Positions 1 through 6,591 of a stretch of 64,000 bases of DNA are shown here, one piece after another. Every line of letters begins with the position of its first letter. Within the stretch, counting starts at the first letter, position 1. The translations under genes and the position numbers were made by a program. Origin of the DNA: JAWKUK01 sp041398605. Its GTDB lineage: Bacteria > Planctomycetota > UBA1135 > GCA-002686595. The stretch is from positions 62,001 through 126,000 of the forward strand of contig JAWKUK010000014.1 of the NCBI GenBank assembly GCA_041398605.1. The letters run 5' to 3'. A model generated the notes under the pieces. It had not been told where the DNA came from. It made no database searches and saw only the letters and a program-made list of their open reading frames with translations.

Positions 1-145
1 CGCGCGCTTCGGCGGCGGCCTCGGTGTTGTCGTCGGCCACGGCGACGCCCAGGCGCTCGCGCGCGTCGGCGAGGTCGGCCTCGGCTCGGGTGAGTGCGGC
101 GCGCAGCTCGGCCACGCGGTCTTGGGTCTTGGTGCTCGTGCTCAT
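1..145 (-). CDS. coiled-coil hypothetical protein, N-terminal part only
   Basis: An ATG at 145-143 opens a frame that runs off the left edge with no stop; 48 codons are visible. The protein starts MSTSTKTQDRVAELRAAL and continues as a charged Ala/Glu/Arg-rich helix with heptad-like spacing, so a coiled coil is likely. Third positions are almost all G or C, like the real genes nearby. It lies 303 bp downstream of the terminase-like gene in the same direction, separated by two strong hairpins. In phages and satellites this position often holds a capsid-morphogenesis or packaging accessory gene, but nothing visible identifies it. Confidence 0.55.
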   Translation of the reverse strand, partial: MSTSTKTQDRVAELRAALTRAEADLADARERLGVAVADDNTEAAAEAR

Positions 146-175
146 CGGGTCAGGCTTGTCCGGTCAGGTGGAAGT

Positions 176-208
176 GGGGCCGCCGACCCCTGTAGAAGCG
201 GCGGCCCC
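176..208. terminator. 10-bp perfect inverted repeat
   Basis: GGGGCCGCCG at 176-185 pairs perfectly with CGGCGGCCCC at 199-208 around a 13-nt loop. It sits just upstream of the coiled-coil gene start at 145 and downstream of the terminase-like gene. There is no T tract on the minus-strand side, so it could be a terminator, a processing site or a structured leader. Confidence 0.4.
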
Positions 209-269
209 GTCGGTGCGACGCAACCGAGGGGACCTCGCGACCGGAAGCCGTGGCCACGAGGTGGAAGGT

Positions 270-305
270 GGGGAGCCCAACACGAGGACAGCGTGTGGGC
301 TCCCC
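270..305. terminator. hairpin with a 13-bp stem and one bulge
   Basis: GGGGAGCCCAACAC at 270-283 pairs with GTGTGGGCTCCCC at 293-305, with a single bulged A and a 9-nt loop. It is the second strong hairpin between the terminase-like gene and the coiled-coil gene. The rest of the 146-448 gap shows no convincing coding region. Confidence 0.4.
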
Positions 306-448
306 GAGGAGACCGAGGCGACCAAGCAGCTCGGTTCCGTGGCGCTCCGCAGACCGGCCGGACCAGGCAGTCTTGCAGCGCGCGTCTTCTACGATCCGGC
401 GCTCCGTGCGCGCGGATCCTGTGTTCGATGTGGCGGGCACGGCGACGT

Positions 449-1048
449 TCAACGCTCGCGCTCCCCGTTCGGAAGTCCGGCGGAAGGTTGGGTGTCGTTC
501 GAGCTGGGCTCGACGCCATTCCGGCGGGCCAGCTCGTCCTCAAGGATCTCCTTGAGCTTCGCGCGGTTCGAGCGCGACATGCTGGAGAGGTAGGCGTCGA
601 GCGACTCGTTGCGCGTGGTCTGCGTCACCGTCTGCTCGACGACGGCCTCGACGCGCTTCACGGGCTGGTGCTCCTTGAGCCGCCCGCGCATGAGCTCCAG
701 CAGCACGCGGTCGCTGGCGACGACGCGCTGCCCGATCACCGTTCCGGTCGGGCCGATCACGTCCACCGGGACGCCCTGGATGCCGCGCCGATACGCCTCC
801 TGGCGGATCTTGTCGCGGAACGCTTCGAGCGCGTCCTCGACGGCAGCGCCGAAGCCCTCGGGGTCGCGGCGGCGCGCGTCGCGGAACGTCGCCGAGGCGT
901 CGCCGTCGGCGCGGGGGCTCGCCTCGCGCGCGGCCTGCCCGATGTTGCCGCACTCCGCGAGCGCGGCAAGGAACAGCTCCTTGCGCTCTTCGGTCAGGGG
1001 TTGCTGTCGGCGTCGTCCGGCCACGCCTATTCGTAAGTCGAGGCCCAC
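449..1048 (-). CDS. terminase small subunit-like protein
   Basis: The protein has the pattern of phage small terminase subunits. It has an N-terminal helix-turn-helix around LTEERKELFLAALAECGNIG, then a segment in which a residue from the preceding dipeptide DP leads into a helix of A-E-D-A-L-E character. This is followed by AYRRGIQGVPVDVIG, the usual 'RA-eG' turn, and a leucine-rich segment (DRVLLELMRGRLKEHQP). The C-terminal third is a charged helix that could bind the large subunit. Small terminase subunits recognise the packaging site on DNA. The start is uncertain: I chose GTG at 1048 because upstream sequence looks non-coding and repetitive. GTG at 1024 and GTG at 1228 are in the same frame, and none has a clear Shine-Dalgarno. 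No large subunit is visible. Confidence 0.65.
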   Translation of the reverse strand: MGLDLRIGVAGRRRQQPLTEERKELFLAALAECGNIGQAAREASPRADGDASATFRDARRRDPEGFGAAVEDALEAFRDKIRQEAYRRGIQGVPVDVIGPTGTVIGQRVVASDRVLLELMRGRLKEHQPVKRVEAVVEQTVTQTTRNESLDAYLSSMSRSNRAKLKEILEDELARRNGVEPSSNDTQPSAGLPNGERER

Positions 1049-1151
1049 AGGCGAGACAAACGCAGGGTGTGCAGAATCCGCAGAAAATCGACGGGCCTCG
1101 ACGTGCGTGAGCCGGTCCCCTGCGCCTGCCCAAAGGGAGGTCGGCGGGGCG

Positions 1152-1436
1152 CGTTCGCTTTGAAGCGCGCGGCGTTCGCTTTCGGATCCAGCAAAGCGAA
1201 CGTCACTGTTCCAGCTTCTCGACACCACCCGCTGGGTTTTCTTCTATCTCGTTCGCTTCGTTCGCTTTAGAGAGAGAGTTCGTAGTAAGGTCGGAGACGA
1301 GCGCCGCGCCGGGCACGGGGGAATCTGCAAGAAAAACCGCGCGAAGCGAACGAAGCGAGAAACCCCACTCCGCAACACCGCGAAGTGGGGTCCCACACGC
1401 TCGGTTCCGCGCGACCCGCGCGCTTTGAAGCGCGCG
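1152..1436. repeat. cluster of CGTTCGCTT repeats in both orientations
   Basis: The 389-bp gap between the primase-helicase and the terminase-like gene carries repeated copies of CGTTCGCTT or its complement: 1152-1160, 1173-1181, 1194-1202 (reverse), 1250-1258, 1259-1267 and 1343-1351 (reverse). A related element, GCGCTTTGAAGCGCGCG, occurs at 1420-1436 and in similar form at 1156-1170. The blocks at 1250-1269 and 1341-1360 face each other as an imperfect inverted repeat. The region is locally richer in A+T than its surroundings. Such iteron-like clusters next to a replication gene often form an origin or a regulator binding region; this is inference. Confidence 0.6.
1363..1390 (-). terminator. 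hairpin downstream of the primase-helicase gene
   Basis: CCCCACT at 1363-1369 pairs with AGTGGGG at 1384-1390 over a 14-nt loop, about 50 nt beyond the minus-strand stop at 1438. On the minus strand the stem is followed by TTTCTC and then a further T-rich stretch, so a factor-independent terminator is plausible. Confidence 0.4.
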
Positions 1437-1437
1437 C

Positions 1438-3852
1438 CTACCCTGGGCCCACCGGCCGGAACGTCTCGTGGGCACCCTGGTCGAAGTCTCGGATGCCCCA
1501 GTCGTCGGCCGCGTCCCAGCTCGGCTCTGCCCATCGCCGGTCGTCCCAGCACCGCCGCGCCTCGGGCAGGGGCGGGATGACGTAGCCCTTCGTCCGCGAG
1601 CCCGGGGACGGGTCCTCGGCCTTCTCGAAGCCCATTCCGTCCTCGCCAAGCAGGCGGCCGACGGCATGGTCCGAGCAGTCCTTGTCCTCGCGCCACCGCT
1701 CGCGGGTGCTGACGTACTCGGCGAATCTCCGCGTCGGGAGGAACACGCTGCCGTCCTGGAGCCGCTGGCAGAACGAGGGCAGCTCGCCCGACCACAGGGC
1801 ATCGTGCCAGACGGCTTCGAGCCCGCGCAGGCTGGCGCGCTTCTGGTCGGCGTGCGCCGCCGTCACAGGCCGGTCCTGCCGGGGGTGCCAGGTCCCGAGG
1901 TCGCGCGTCAGGAGCGTGTGCAGGAGCTTCTCCCGCCCGCCGTTATTCAGCTCGTCCTTGATCGCGTTGAAGTATGGGCCGTCCTGCTTGTGCTTCTCGC
2001 TGACGTCCAACACAACGTAGCGGCGGTCGCCGTTCCCGACGGGCACGACCCACCGCTCGTTCGAGGCCATGAAGACGTGCAGGTGGTTGTCGACCATCTC
2101 CGCGTCAACGCCCTTCGACTCGGACATGACCTCGGCTTCGGTGATGAGGGCCTTCAGCTTGGCCTCGGCGCGCGGGTCGTCGGACGCTACCGCCTCGTCG
2201 GCGTACAGGATGATGCCCTCGGCGAGGTGGCCGCTGAACCTGCCAGTGAGCAACTCGTTGCTCGTGACGGTGATGAAGTGCCGCCCGAACAAGGACCCGA
2301 AGCCCACGACGTACACGCCCTTGCCCGTGCCCTGGCCGCCCCGGAGGACGATGGCGACTTCGGCGGGCTCAGCCGGGTTCTGGACGATGTGCGCCATGTA
2401 GTTGAGCAGGTACTCGTAGTGCGCCTCGTTCCCGCAGCAGATGTTCTCGCGCACATGCCGCAGGTACAGCTCGCACGACCCGTCAGGGCTCGCGCTGCAC
2501 GCGAAGCCTCGCCAGCGGTTGTATTTGCCGTCCACGACGGGCGGCTTGCCCGGCGCGAATGTGACGCCCTCGAAGTAGCGCCCGAGCGCATGTTCCAGCC
2601 ACCAGACCGCCGCCGGCATACTCTGGGCCTTCCCGTCGTTGTCGATCCACTCGCGCTTCCGCTTGCGGTAGCGCAGCATGAAGTCGGACTGGCTCTGGTA
2701 GACGATCACCGGCCGACCCTTCGCATCCTTCTCCTCACCGAGGATTCGGCACAGGCCCTTCGTCCCGATCGAGCCGATCACCGCGTGCCGATCGTTCAGC
2801 TCGCGCAGGATCGGGTCCACCGCCTCCTCTCGCGCCCGCTCGATCTGCCGCAGAGCGTACTCCTCGATGCCTGAGCCCTTGTCCAGCACCGACGCCGAGA
2901 CGCCGAAGTCGGGGTCCGTGATGACGGAGTAGATCGCGTCGTCCGAGCAGCCAGCCCGGACCATCTCGCAGCAGACGAAGAACAGCCACTCAGACCGCGA
3001 GCCCTTGAACTTGTCGGGGTCGTCGGGGTCGTGACCCTGGACGATGACGACGCGGCACTGGGCGCGCTCGGGTCCGCGAAGCTCCTCGATGTCGTCCACC
3101 GAGGAGAACCGCGCGACGTTGCCGGAGACCGTCACCGTGCCGCCGGAGAATCCGGGAGCCTCCGAGGCGACCTGGGGGGCCTTGGTGAAGCGCGCGAGGT
3201 CGTGCAGCTCGGAGTTGAACTCGACGACCTCGGCCAGCTCCTCCACGCGACCCTTGGCGCGCTTCCGCGCGTCCGGCCTGTTGATCGTTCCCGGCAGGCG
3301 CATCAGCCGATCGACGTTGTGGCAGTTATCGCCGCCCAGGGTCAGCTCCAGCTGCTTGTTCCAGCGCTTCGCCTCCTCGTACTGCTCGGCGGAGCCGTCC
3401 AGGATCTCGGGCAGCTTGAGCCTCCAGAACGCCTGGTAGCCGCCGCCCGAGAACACCACGCACGTCGGCTTGGGGATCCCGAGGCGCGTCGGGTCGAGGA
3501 GCAGCGCACGGATGCGCTCGCGCTCGGCGTCGATGTCCTCGCCCGCGCGCGGGTCGAGGTCCACATGGAGCCAAAAGAGGCCCGCGATGTGCTCGCGGCT
3601 CGGCTTCGTCTTGAGGTGGCGTCGGACCTGATTGACGGTCCAGTAGATGTTGCGCTTGCGCTTCGAGCCCTGCTCTTCGAGCCAGTCGAGGAGTCGGCCC
3701 TTGCCGTCGCGCCCAACGTCCACGCCACCGAAGGTGTCGGCGTCGAGACCCTTCTTGTTGGGGTCGATGGCGACCAAGCACCATTCGCCGCCACGGCGGA
3801 CGTTCTGTAGGAACTCGATCGACGCCTGGTAGTCCGGCTGAGGAGAGGACAT
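1438..3852 (-). CDS. phage-type primase-polymerase/helicase (AEP primase plus DUF5906-like helicase)
   Basis: This 804-residue protein probably primes and unwinds DNA for replication of the element. The N-terminal archaeo-eukaryotic primase domain shows the three expected motifs: D98xD100 in WLHVDLDP, S135GGGYQAFW, and R185LPGTIN. The C-terminal helicase domain has a Walker A at 505-512 (GGQGTGKG) and a Walker B-like strand at 547-554 (IILYADEA), followed by ASNERWVVPV and GDRRYVVLD, as in the DUF5906/D5-like helicases of NrS-1-type phage polymerases. The ATG at 3852 is preceded by GGGGAGGA at good spacing and overlaps the previous stop as ATGA; an upstream in-frame extension lacks this support. 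It belongs to one transcription unit with the two small HTH genes upstream. Confidence 0.88.
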   Translation of the reverse strand: MSSPQPDYQASIEFLQNVRRGGEWCLVAIDPNKKGLDADTFGGVDVGRDGKGRLLDWLEEQGSKRKRNIYWTVNQVRRHLKTKPSREHIAGLFWLHVDLDPRAGEDIDAERERIRALLLDPTRLGIPKPTCVVFSGGGYQAFWRLKLPEILDGSAEQYEEAKRWNKQLELTLGGDNCHNVDRLMRLPGTINRPDARKRAKGRVEELAEVVEFNSELHDLARFTKAPQVASEAPGFSGGTVTVSGNVARFSSVDDIEELRGPERAQCRVVIVQGHDPDDPDKFKGSRSEWLFFVCCEMVRAGCSDDAIYSVITDPDFGVSASVLDKGSGIEEYALRQIERAREEAVDPILRELNDRHAVIGSIGTKGLCRILGEEKDAKGRPVIVYQSQSDFMLRYRKRKREWIDNDGKAQSMPAAVWWLEHALGRYFEGVTFAPGKPPVVDGKYNRWRGFACSASPDGSCELYLRHVRENICCGNEAHYEYLLNYMAHIVQNPAEPAEVAIVLRGGQGTGKGVYVVGFGSLFGRHFITVTSNELLTGRFSGHLAEGIILYADEAVASDDPRAEAKLKALITEAEVMSESKGVDAEMVDNHLHVFMASNERWVVPVGNGDRRYVVLDVSEKHKQDGPYFNAIKDELNNGGREKLLHTLLTRDLGTWHPRQDRPVTAAHADQKRASLRGLEAVWHDALWSGELPSFCQRLQDGSVFLPTRRFAEYVSTRERWREDKDCSDHAVGRLLGEDGMGFEKAEDPSPGSRTKGYVIPPLPEARRCWDDRRWAEPSWDAADDWGIRDFDQGAHETFRPVGPG

Positions 3853-4178
3853 CAGAAGGGTCCTCCCCGCTGCGCGCGCTTGGCCTTCTTGCGATCCCAC
3901 CAGACGTGCAACTCGGCAACGTCCCAGCGGTGCAGGCGGTCGCTGATCGCGACCGGCCGGGGGAACTCGATGCCGTCGTCGCAGGTGCCCTTTCGGAGCC
4001 AGTCCTCGACGACCCGCTCGGAGTCGAGGCCGAACATCACCTGCACGCCGTACTTCGAGACGGCCATCGGCTGGACGGTCTCCAGCGCGACGCGGGCACC
4101 CTTCGTTAGGGGCTTGCCGTCGCCGAGGCCGAGCGCCTTGAGGAGCGCGAGGGCGCTCGCGGGGGAGTCCGCGCTCAT
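3852..4178 (-). CDS. AlpA-like small DNA-binding protein
   Basis: This 108-residue protein has a C-terminal segment, FPRPVAISDRLHRWDVAELH, that matches the signature of AlpA/excisionase-type winged-helix regulators (FP.P..ls.r..rW...ev). The preceding part (MFGLDSERVVEDWLRKG) is a plausible recognition helix region. AlpA proteins activate integrase or excision and early genes in prophages and satellites. The start at 4178 follows ACGGGGGG and gives an ATGA overlap with the upstream HTH gene; the stop overlaps the primase start in the same way, so the three genes are translationally coupled. A role in excision or in switching on the primase gene is inferred from position. Confidence 0.65.
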   Translation of the reverse strand: MSADSPASALALLKALGLGDGKPLTKGARVALETVQPMAVSKYGVQVMFGLDSERVVEDWLRKGTCDDGIEFPRPVAISDRLHRWDVAELHVWWDRKKAKRAQRGGPF

Positions 4179-4393
4179 CGCGTCCCCCCGTGGCTGCGGA
4201 ACGCCCAGGCGATGACCTCGGCGCGGTTGTAGAGGGCCCGCCCGCCACGCCCGGTTGGGCAGTAGCGTCGCGGTCCGACACCCTGGGCGTGCCACCGCAG
4301 GAGCGTCTTGATGTGTACCTTGAGGAAGTCGGCGACTTCCCGAGCCGTCATGGGCTCGACCGCCTCGCGGTCGAGGGTCAGGTGCTGATCCAC
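4175..4393 (-). CDS. MerR/HTH_17-type excisionase-like protein
   Basis: This 72-residue protein is almost entirely one helix-turn-helix: MTAREVADFLKVHIKTLLRW, then a basic wing (GPRRYCPTGRGGRALYNRAE) and VIAWAF. This is the HTH_17 pattern of small excisionases and phage regulators. The start is decided by the ribosome binding site: CGGAGG lies five bases before GTG at 4393, whereas the longer TTG start at 4489 has none. The gene is the first of a three-gene coupled set and follows the integrase gene by 177 bp in the same direction. Confidence 0.7.
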   Translation of the reverse strand: MDQHLTLDREAVEPMTAREVADFLKVHIKTLLRWHAQGVGPRRYCPTGRGGRALYNRAEVIAWAFRSHGGTR

Positions 4394-4569
4394 GTCAGCC
4401 TCCGTGTGAACGAAGGTCGATCTCGGGATCAGCGTCCTTGCCCGGCTGGGGTCTCCCTGGGGACCCCGATAGGGACGGCTGAAGTACAAGCCCCGGGCCG
4501 TTGATTCCGGGGCGGCTCCGAAGGCGCGATGAGATCAGGCTGCGCCCAGCAGTGCCTTCAATCCGTAGG

Positions 4570-5927
4570 CTACCCCACGCTACGCTTCGAGGTCGGGCGG
4601 GCCGAAGTTTCTCCCGACATGGCCTTCGCCAGCAGGAAGTCAGCGATGCGCTGCACCGGCTCCCTGAACATCTCGGGCGTGTAGCCGATGTAACCCTCGG
4701 TCACGTCGCCCCGGGGCAGGACGTGGTTCATGAGCACCTTGATCGTGCGCATCTCCAGCTCCCGCCGTGGCGGCGGCGGTCGCGAAGGTGTCTCGCAGGC
4801 GATGGGGCGAGGGAGGAAGTTGTACTTGCGGCCGTGGCCGTCGTAGCGCTGCTCGCCGACGCGGTGGACGTGCGAGACCGCGCCGCCCGCGTCCGTCGAG
4901 GGGAACACCCAGCCCTTGTCGTCGGGGTAGATCAGGCGATTCTGCTCCCGGCGGCGGCGGAGGATCTCCAGCGCCGGGGTCGAGAGCGGCACCGTGAAGG
5001 CGCGGTCCTCACCGCCCTTCGGCTTGGGCCGGTGGATGCAGCCCGGCGGGATCTCGACGGAGCCCAGGTACACGGGCTCGTCGCCGAGGTTGATGTGCTC
5101 CCAGCGCACCGTCTTTGCATCGGTGGCGCGGAGCCCCGTAAACAGGATGAATAGTTGCAGGTCGCGGCGGATCGGGTTCGCGATCGAGTCCACCTTCGCC
5201 CACCACGAGGGAGCGCGTCCCACGTGATCGGCTCGCGGCGGCGGCGCTCCTTGTTCATCGTGACCGCGACCACCGGGCACTTCGGCAGCTGGTCGTTCGC
5301 GCGGGCCGCCGTGTTCCAGGCGGCGCGAAGCATCCGCATGGCGCGGTTCGCGACGTACTTGCCGCGCTCGGTGAGCTGGGCGTGCCGCTCCATGCACTCG
5401 GCGCGCGTGATCGACGCGAGGGGCCGCGCGAGCCAGTCGGGCATGTAGCGCTCGGCGTCCTGGTGGACGTGGAGGATCGAGCGCTCGGCGCACTCCCGGG
5501 CGCGCATCGACCGGACGTGCAGTGCGATCGCGGCGGCGAGCGTCATGCCCTCGACTTCCTCCCGCCGCTCCTCCTCGGCGGGGTCGAGGCCCTTGAGCAT
5601 GTAGTTGAGCAGCTCGACCGCGCGGGCGCGCGCTCGCTTGACCGTGTACAGGTCGTCGCGCGTCTCGTCGTGCCCGTGGCGGCCGATCGTGAAGCGGCGC
5701 GTCCGCCCGCGAACGTCGCGCTGGAAGATGAACGTCCGCACCGGCGGCGCGGGCTTGCCGGTATCGGGGTCGGTGCGGGGACGGCCGACGCGAACGCCGA
5801 AGCCCGGCACGTCCTTGTCCCAGTAGATCGTGTCCTTGACGGGCTTCCCGGTCGCGGTCGTGGCGTCGGGCTCGGGCGGGAGCGCCTCCTTGCGGATGCG
5901 GTCCTCAGTGAAGGGAAAGCGCTGCAT
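4570..5927 (-). pseudogene. tyrosine recombinase (integrase), frameshifted in this sequence
   Basis: The product would be a phage-type tyrosine integrase of about 450 residues. The N-terminal frame (from MQRFPFTEDRIRKEAL) carries a DUF4102-like arm-binding region (DVPGFGVRVG, FTIGRHG) and a core-binding domain. The catalytic half reads TGLRATDAKTVRW (box I Arg), PKPKGGEDRAF (Lys), HRLRDTFAT (box II) and VTEGYIGY (Tyr). Three changes of frame are needed: one base missing at 5206-5213, one missing at 4808-4815 and one extra near 4761-4763. Both losses occur in the same octamer, CTCCCTCG. Box II is readable only in the short frame between the last two shifts. Sequencing error and true decay are both possible, so the gene may be intact in the cell. 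Confidence 0.85.
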
Positions 5928-5948
5928 GCTCGACTCTACCCCGCGATC

Positions 5949-5985
5949 ACCTTCCGCGCGGGGTCGAATCGCAAACGCGGAAGGT
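5949..5985. promoter_or_regulatory. 10-bp inverted repeat upstream of integrase
   Basis: ACCTTCCGCG at 5949-5958 and CGCGGAAGGT at 5976-5985 form a perfect inverted repeat 22 bp before the integrase start. Its position fits an operator for integrase autoregulation or a recombinase/excisionase binding site. No protein assignment is possible. Confidence 0.4.
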
Positions 5986-6009
5986 CCGCGCTCGGCCCGC
6001 CGCCCGTAC

Positions 6010-6095
6010 GCCTCTCGGGTGCTTCTCGGACGCTAAGGCGTGGCCCAGCGGGCGATTGCGCGGTGCGTTCGGGCGCTTTCCGGGTGCCTCTCGGA
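6010..6095. repeat. GCYTCTCGG direct repeats, candidate integrase arm sites
   Basis: GCCTCTCGG (6010-6018), GCTTCTCGG (6021-6029) and GCCTCTCGG (6086-6094) lie between the integrase gene and the tRNA fragment. The last two are part of 14-bp copies, GGGTGCTTCTCGGA at 6017-6030 and GGGTGCCTCTCGGA at 6082-6095, with one difference. Short direct repeats flanking a core site are typical arm-type binding sites of tyrosine integrases; the function here is inferred. Confidence 0.45.
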
Positions 6096-6109
6096 TCAGC
6101 CTTCGGGGC

Positions 6110-6148
6110 TTAGAAGGCGAGCGCTCTATCCAACTGAGCTACGGGCGC
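6110..6148 (-). tRNA. tRNA-Arg(TCT), 5' half only; candidate attachment site
   Basis: Read on the minus strand from 6148, the sequence gives an acceptor strand (GCGCCCG), TA, a D arm (GCTC..GAGC) and an anticodon loop CTTCTAA with anticodon TCT. After the first bases of the 3' anticodon stem (GC) the match stops: there is no variable loop, TTCGA T-arm, matching acceptor strand or CCA. The gene is therefore truncated exactly where anticodon-loop-targeting integrases cross over. The integrase gene lies immediately beyond. The 3' half is expected at the far end of the element, left of this window. If the element does not restore it, the cell needs another tRNA-Arg(TCT) gene. Confidence 0.75.
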
Positions 6149-6188
6149 TTGTGCTGCGGGGCATCGATCGGGGCCGCTCGCGCCCGTG

Positions 6189-6228
6189 TGGGCCGAGGTG
6201 GGCCGAGCTGGGCCGAGGTGGGCCGAGC
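6189..6228. repeat. 10-bp tandem repeat, four units
   Basis: Four copies of TGGGCCGAGS run head to tail between the tRNA-Arg fragment and tRNA-Pro. No function is evident. Confidence 0.7.
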
Positions 6229-6248
6229 GGGGGGGGCCTGTGACTCCG

Positions 6249-6286
6249 CTGCCGCCTGGCGGCCCCGAGAGGGCGCCAGGCGGCAG
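6249..6286. terminator. 13-bp perfect hairpin downstream of tRNA-Pro
   Basis: CTGCCGCCTGGCG at 6249-6261 pairs perfectly with CGCCAGGCGGCAG at 6274-6286 with a 12-nt loop. It lies about 100 bp past the 3' end of tRNA-Pro on the minus strand. It could end the tRNA transcript or act in processing. No T tract is seen. Confidence 0.4.
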
Positions 6287-6383
6287 GGAGCGCGAGCCGA
6301 GTGACTGGGACCGAGGGAGCTCGGACCTATGGGCTCGGGCCCAGGTCCACGGCGTGGGCGTGCCTACGACGATGGGAGGGAGG

Positions 6384-6459
6384 TGGTCGGGGTGACTGGA
6401 CTCGAACCAGCGACTCGAAGCACCCAAAGCTTCGCCTCTACCAACTGAGGTACACCCCG
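6384..6459 (-). tRNA. tRNA-Pro(TGG)
   Basis: The full cloverleaf is visible on the minus strand: acceptor CGGGGTG/CACCCCG, D arm CCTC..GAGG, anticodon stem GAAGC/GCTTC with loop TTTGGGT (anticodon TGG), T arm with TTCGAGT, discriminator A and an encoded CCA at 6386-6384. It is intact, unlike the tRNA-Arg fragment that follows 235 bp downstream on the same strand. Confidence 0.95.
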
Positions 6460-6591
6460 GCCCGGTCCAGGATCGTAGCCCGCATGGGACCACCGGGGGA
6501 AGGGGCGCACGCTCGGAAGTGCGCGGCCCCTGTCCGCCGGTTATCCTCTTCGCCCGCGCGCACGCCCCGCCCCGCGCCGGAAGCTCCTCCC

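Larger units (their letters stand above)
1..6110. mobile_element. integrated phage or phage-satellite element, right (integrase) end
   Basis: A run of minus-strand genes reads integrase, HTH protein, AlpA-like protein, primase-helicase, terminase-small-subunit-like protein and coiled-coil protein. The integrase side abuts the 5' half of a tRNA-Arg gene at 6110-6148, where tRNA identity stops at the anticodon stem. The other end lies left of position 1, so size and cargo are unknown. An integrase, AlpA-type regulator, primase-helicase and small terminase subunit together are typical of phage satellites of the PICI type, but a small prophage would look the same over the visible part. No large terminase, portal or capsid gene can be seen. 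Housekeeping genes begin at purD, so the right boundary near 6110 is fairly firm. Confidence 0.75.

Noticed and set aside
150..452. 100-codon minus-strand frame that fits exactly between the terminase-like gene and the coiled-coil gene
   Set aside because: It starts with TTG, includes both hairpins, and uses A/T in about a quarter of third positions, unlike real genes here. The junctions are suggestive but the protein looks random.
6100..6148. A group I intron interrupting tRNA-Arg
   Set aside because: No 3' half with a TTCGA T arm or an acceptor strand is found in the next several hundred bases, and an integrase gene is adjacent; an attachment site explains the truncation better.
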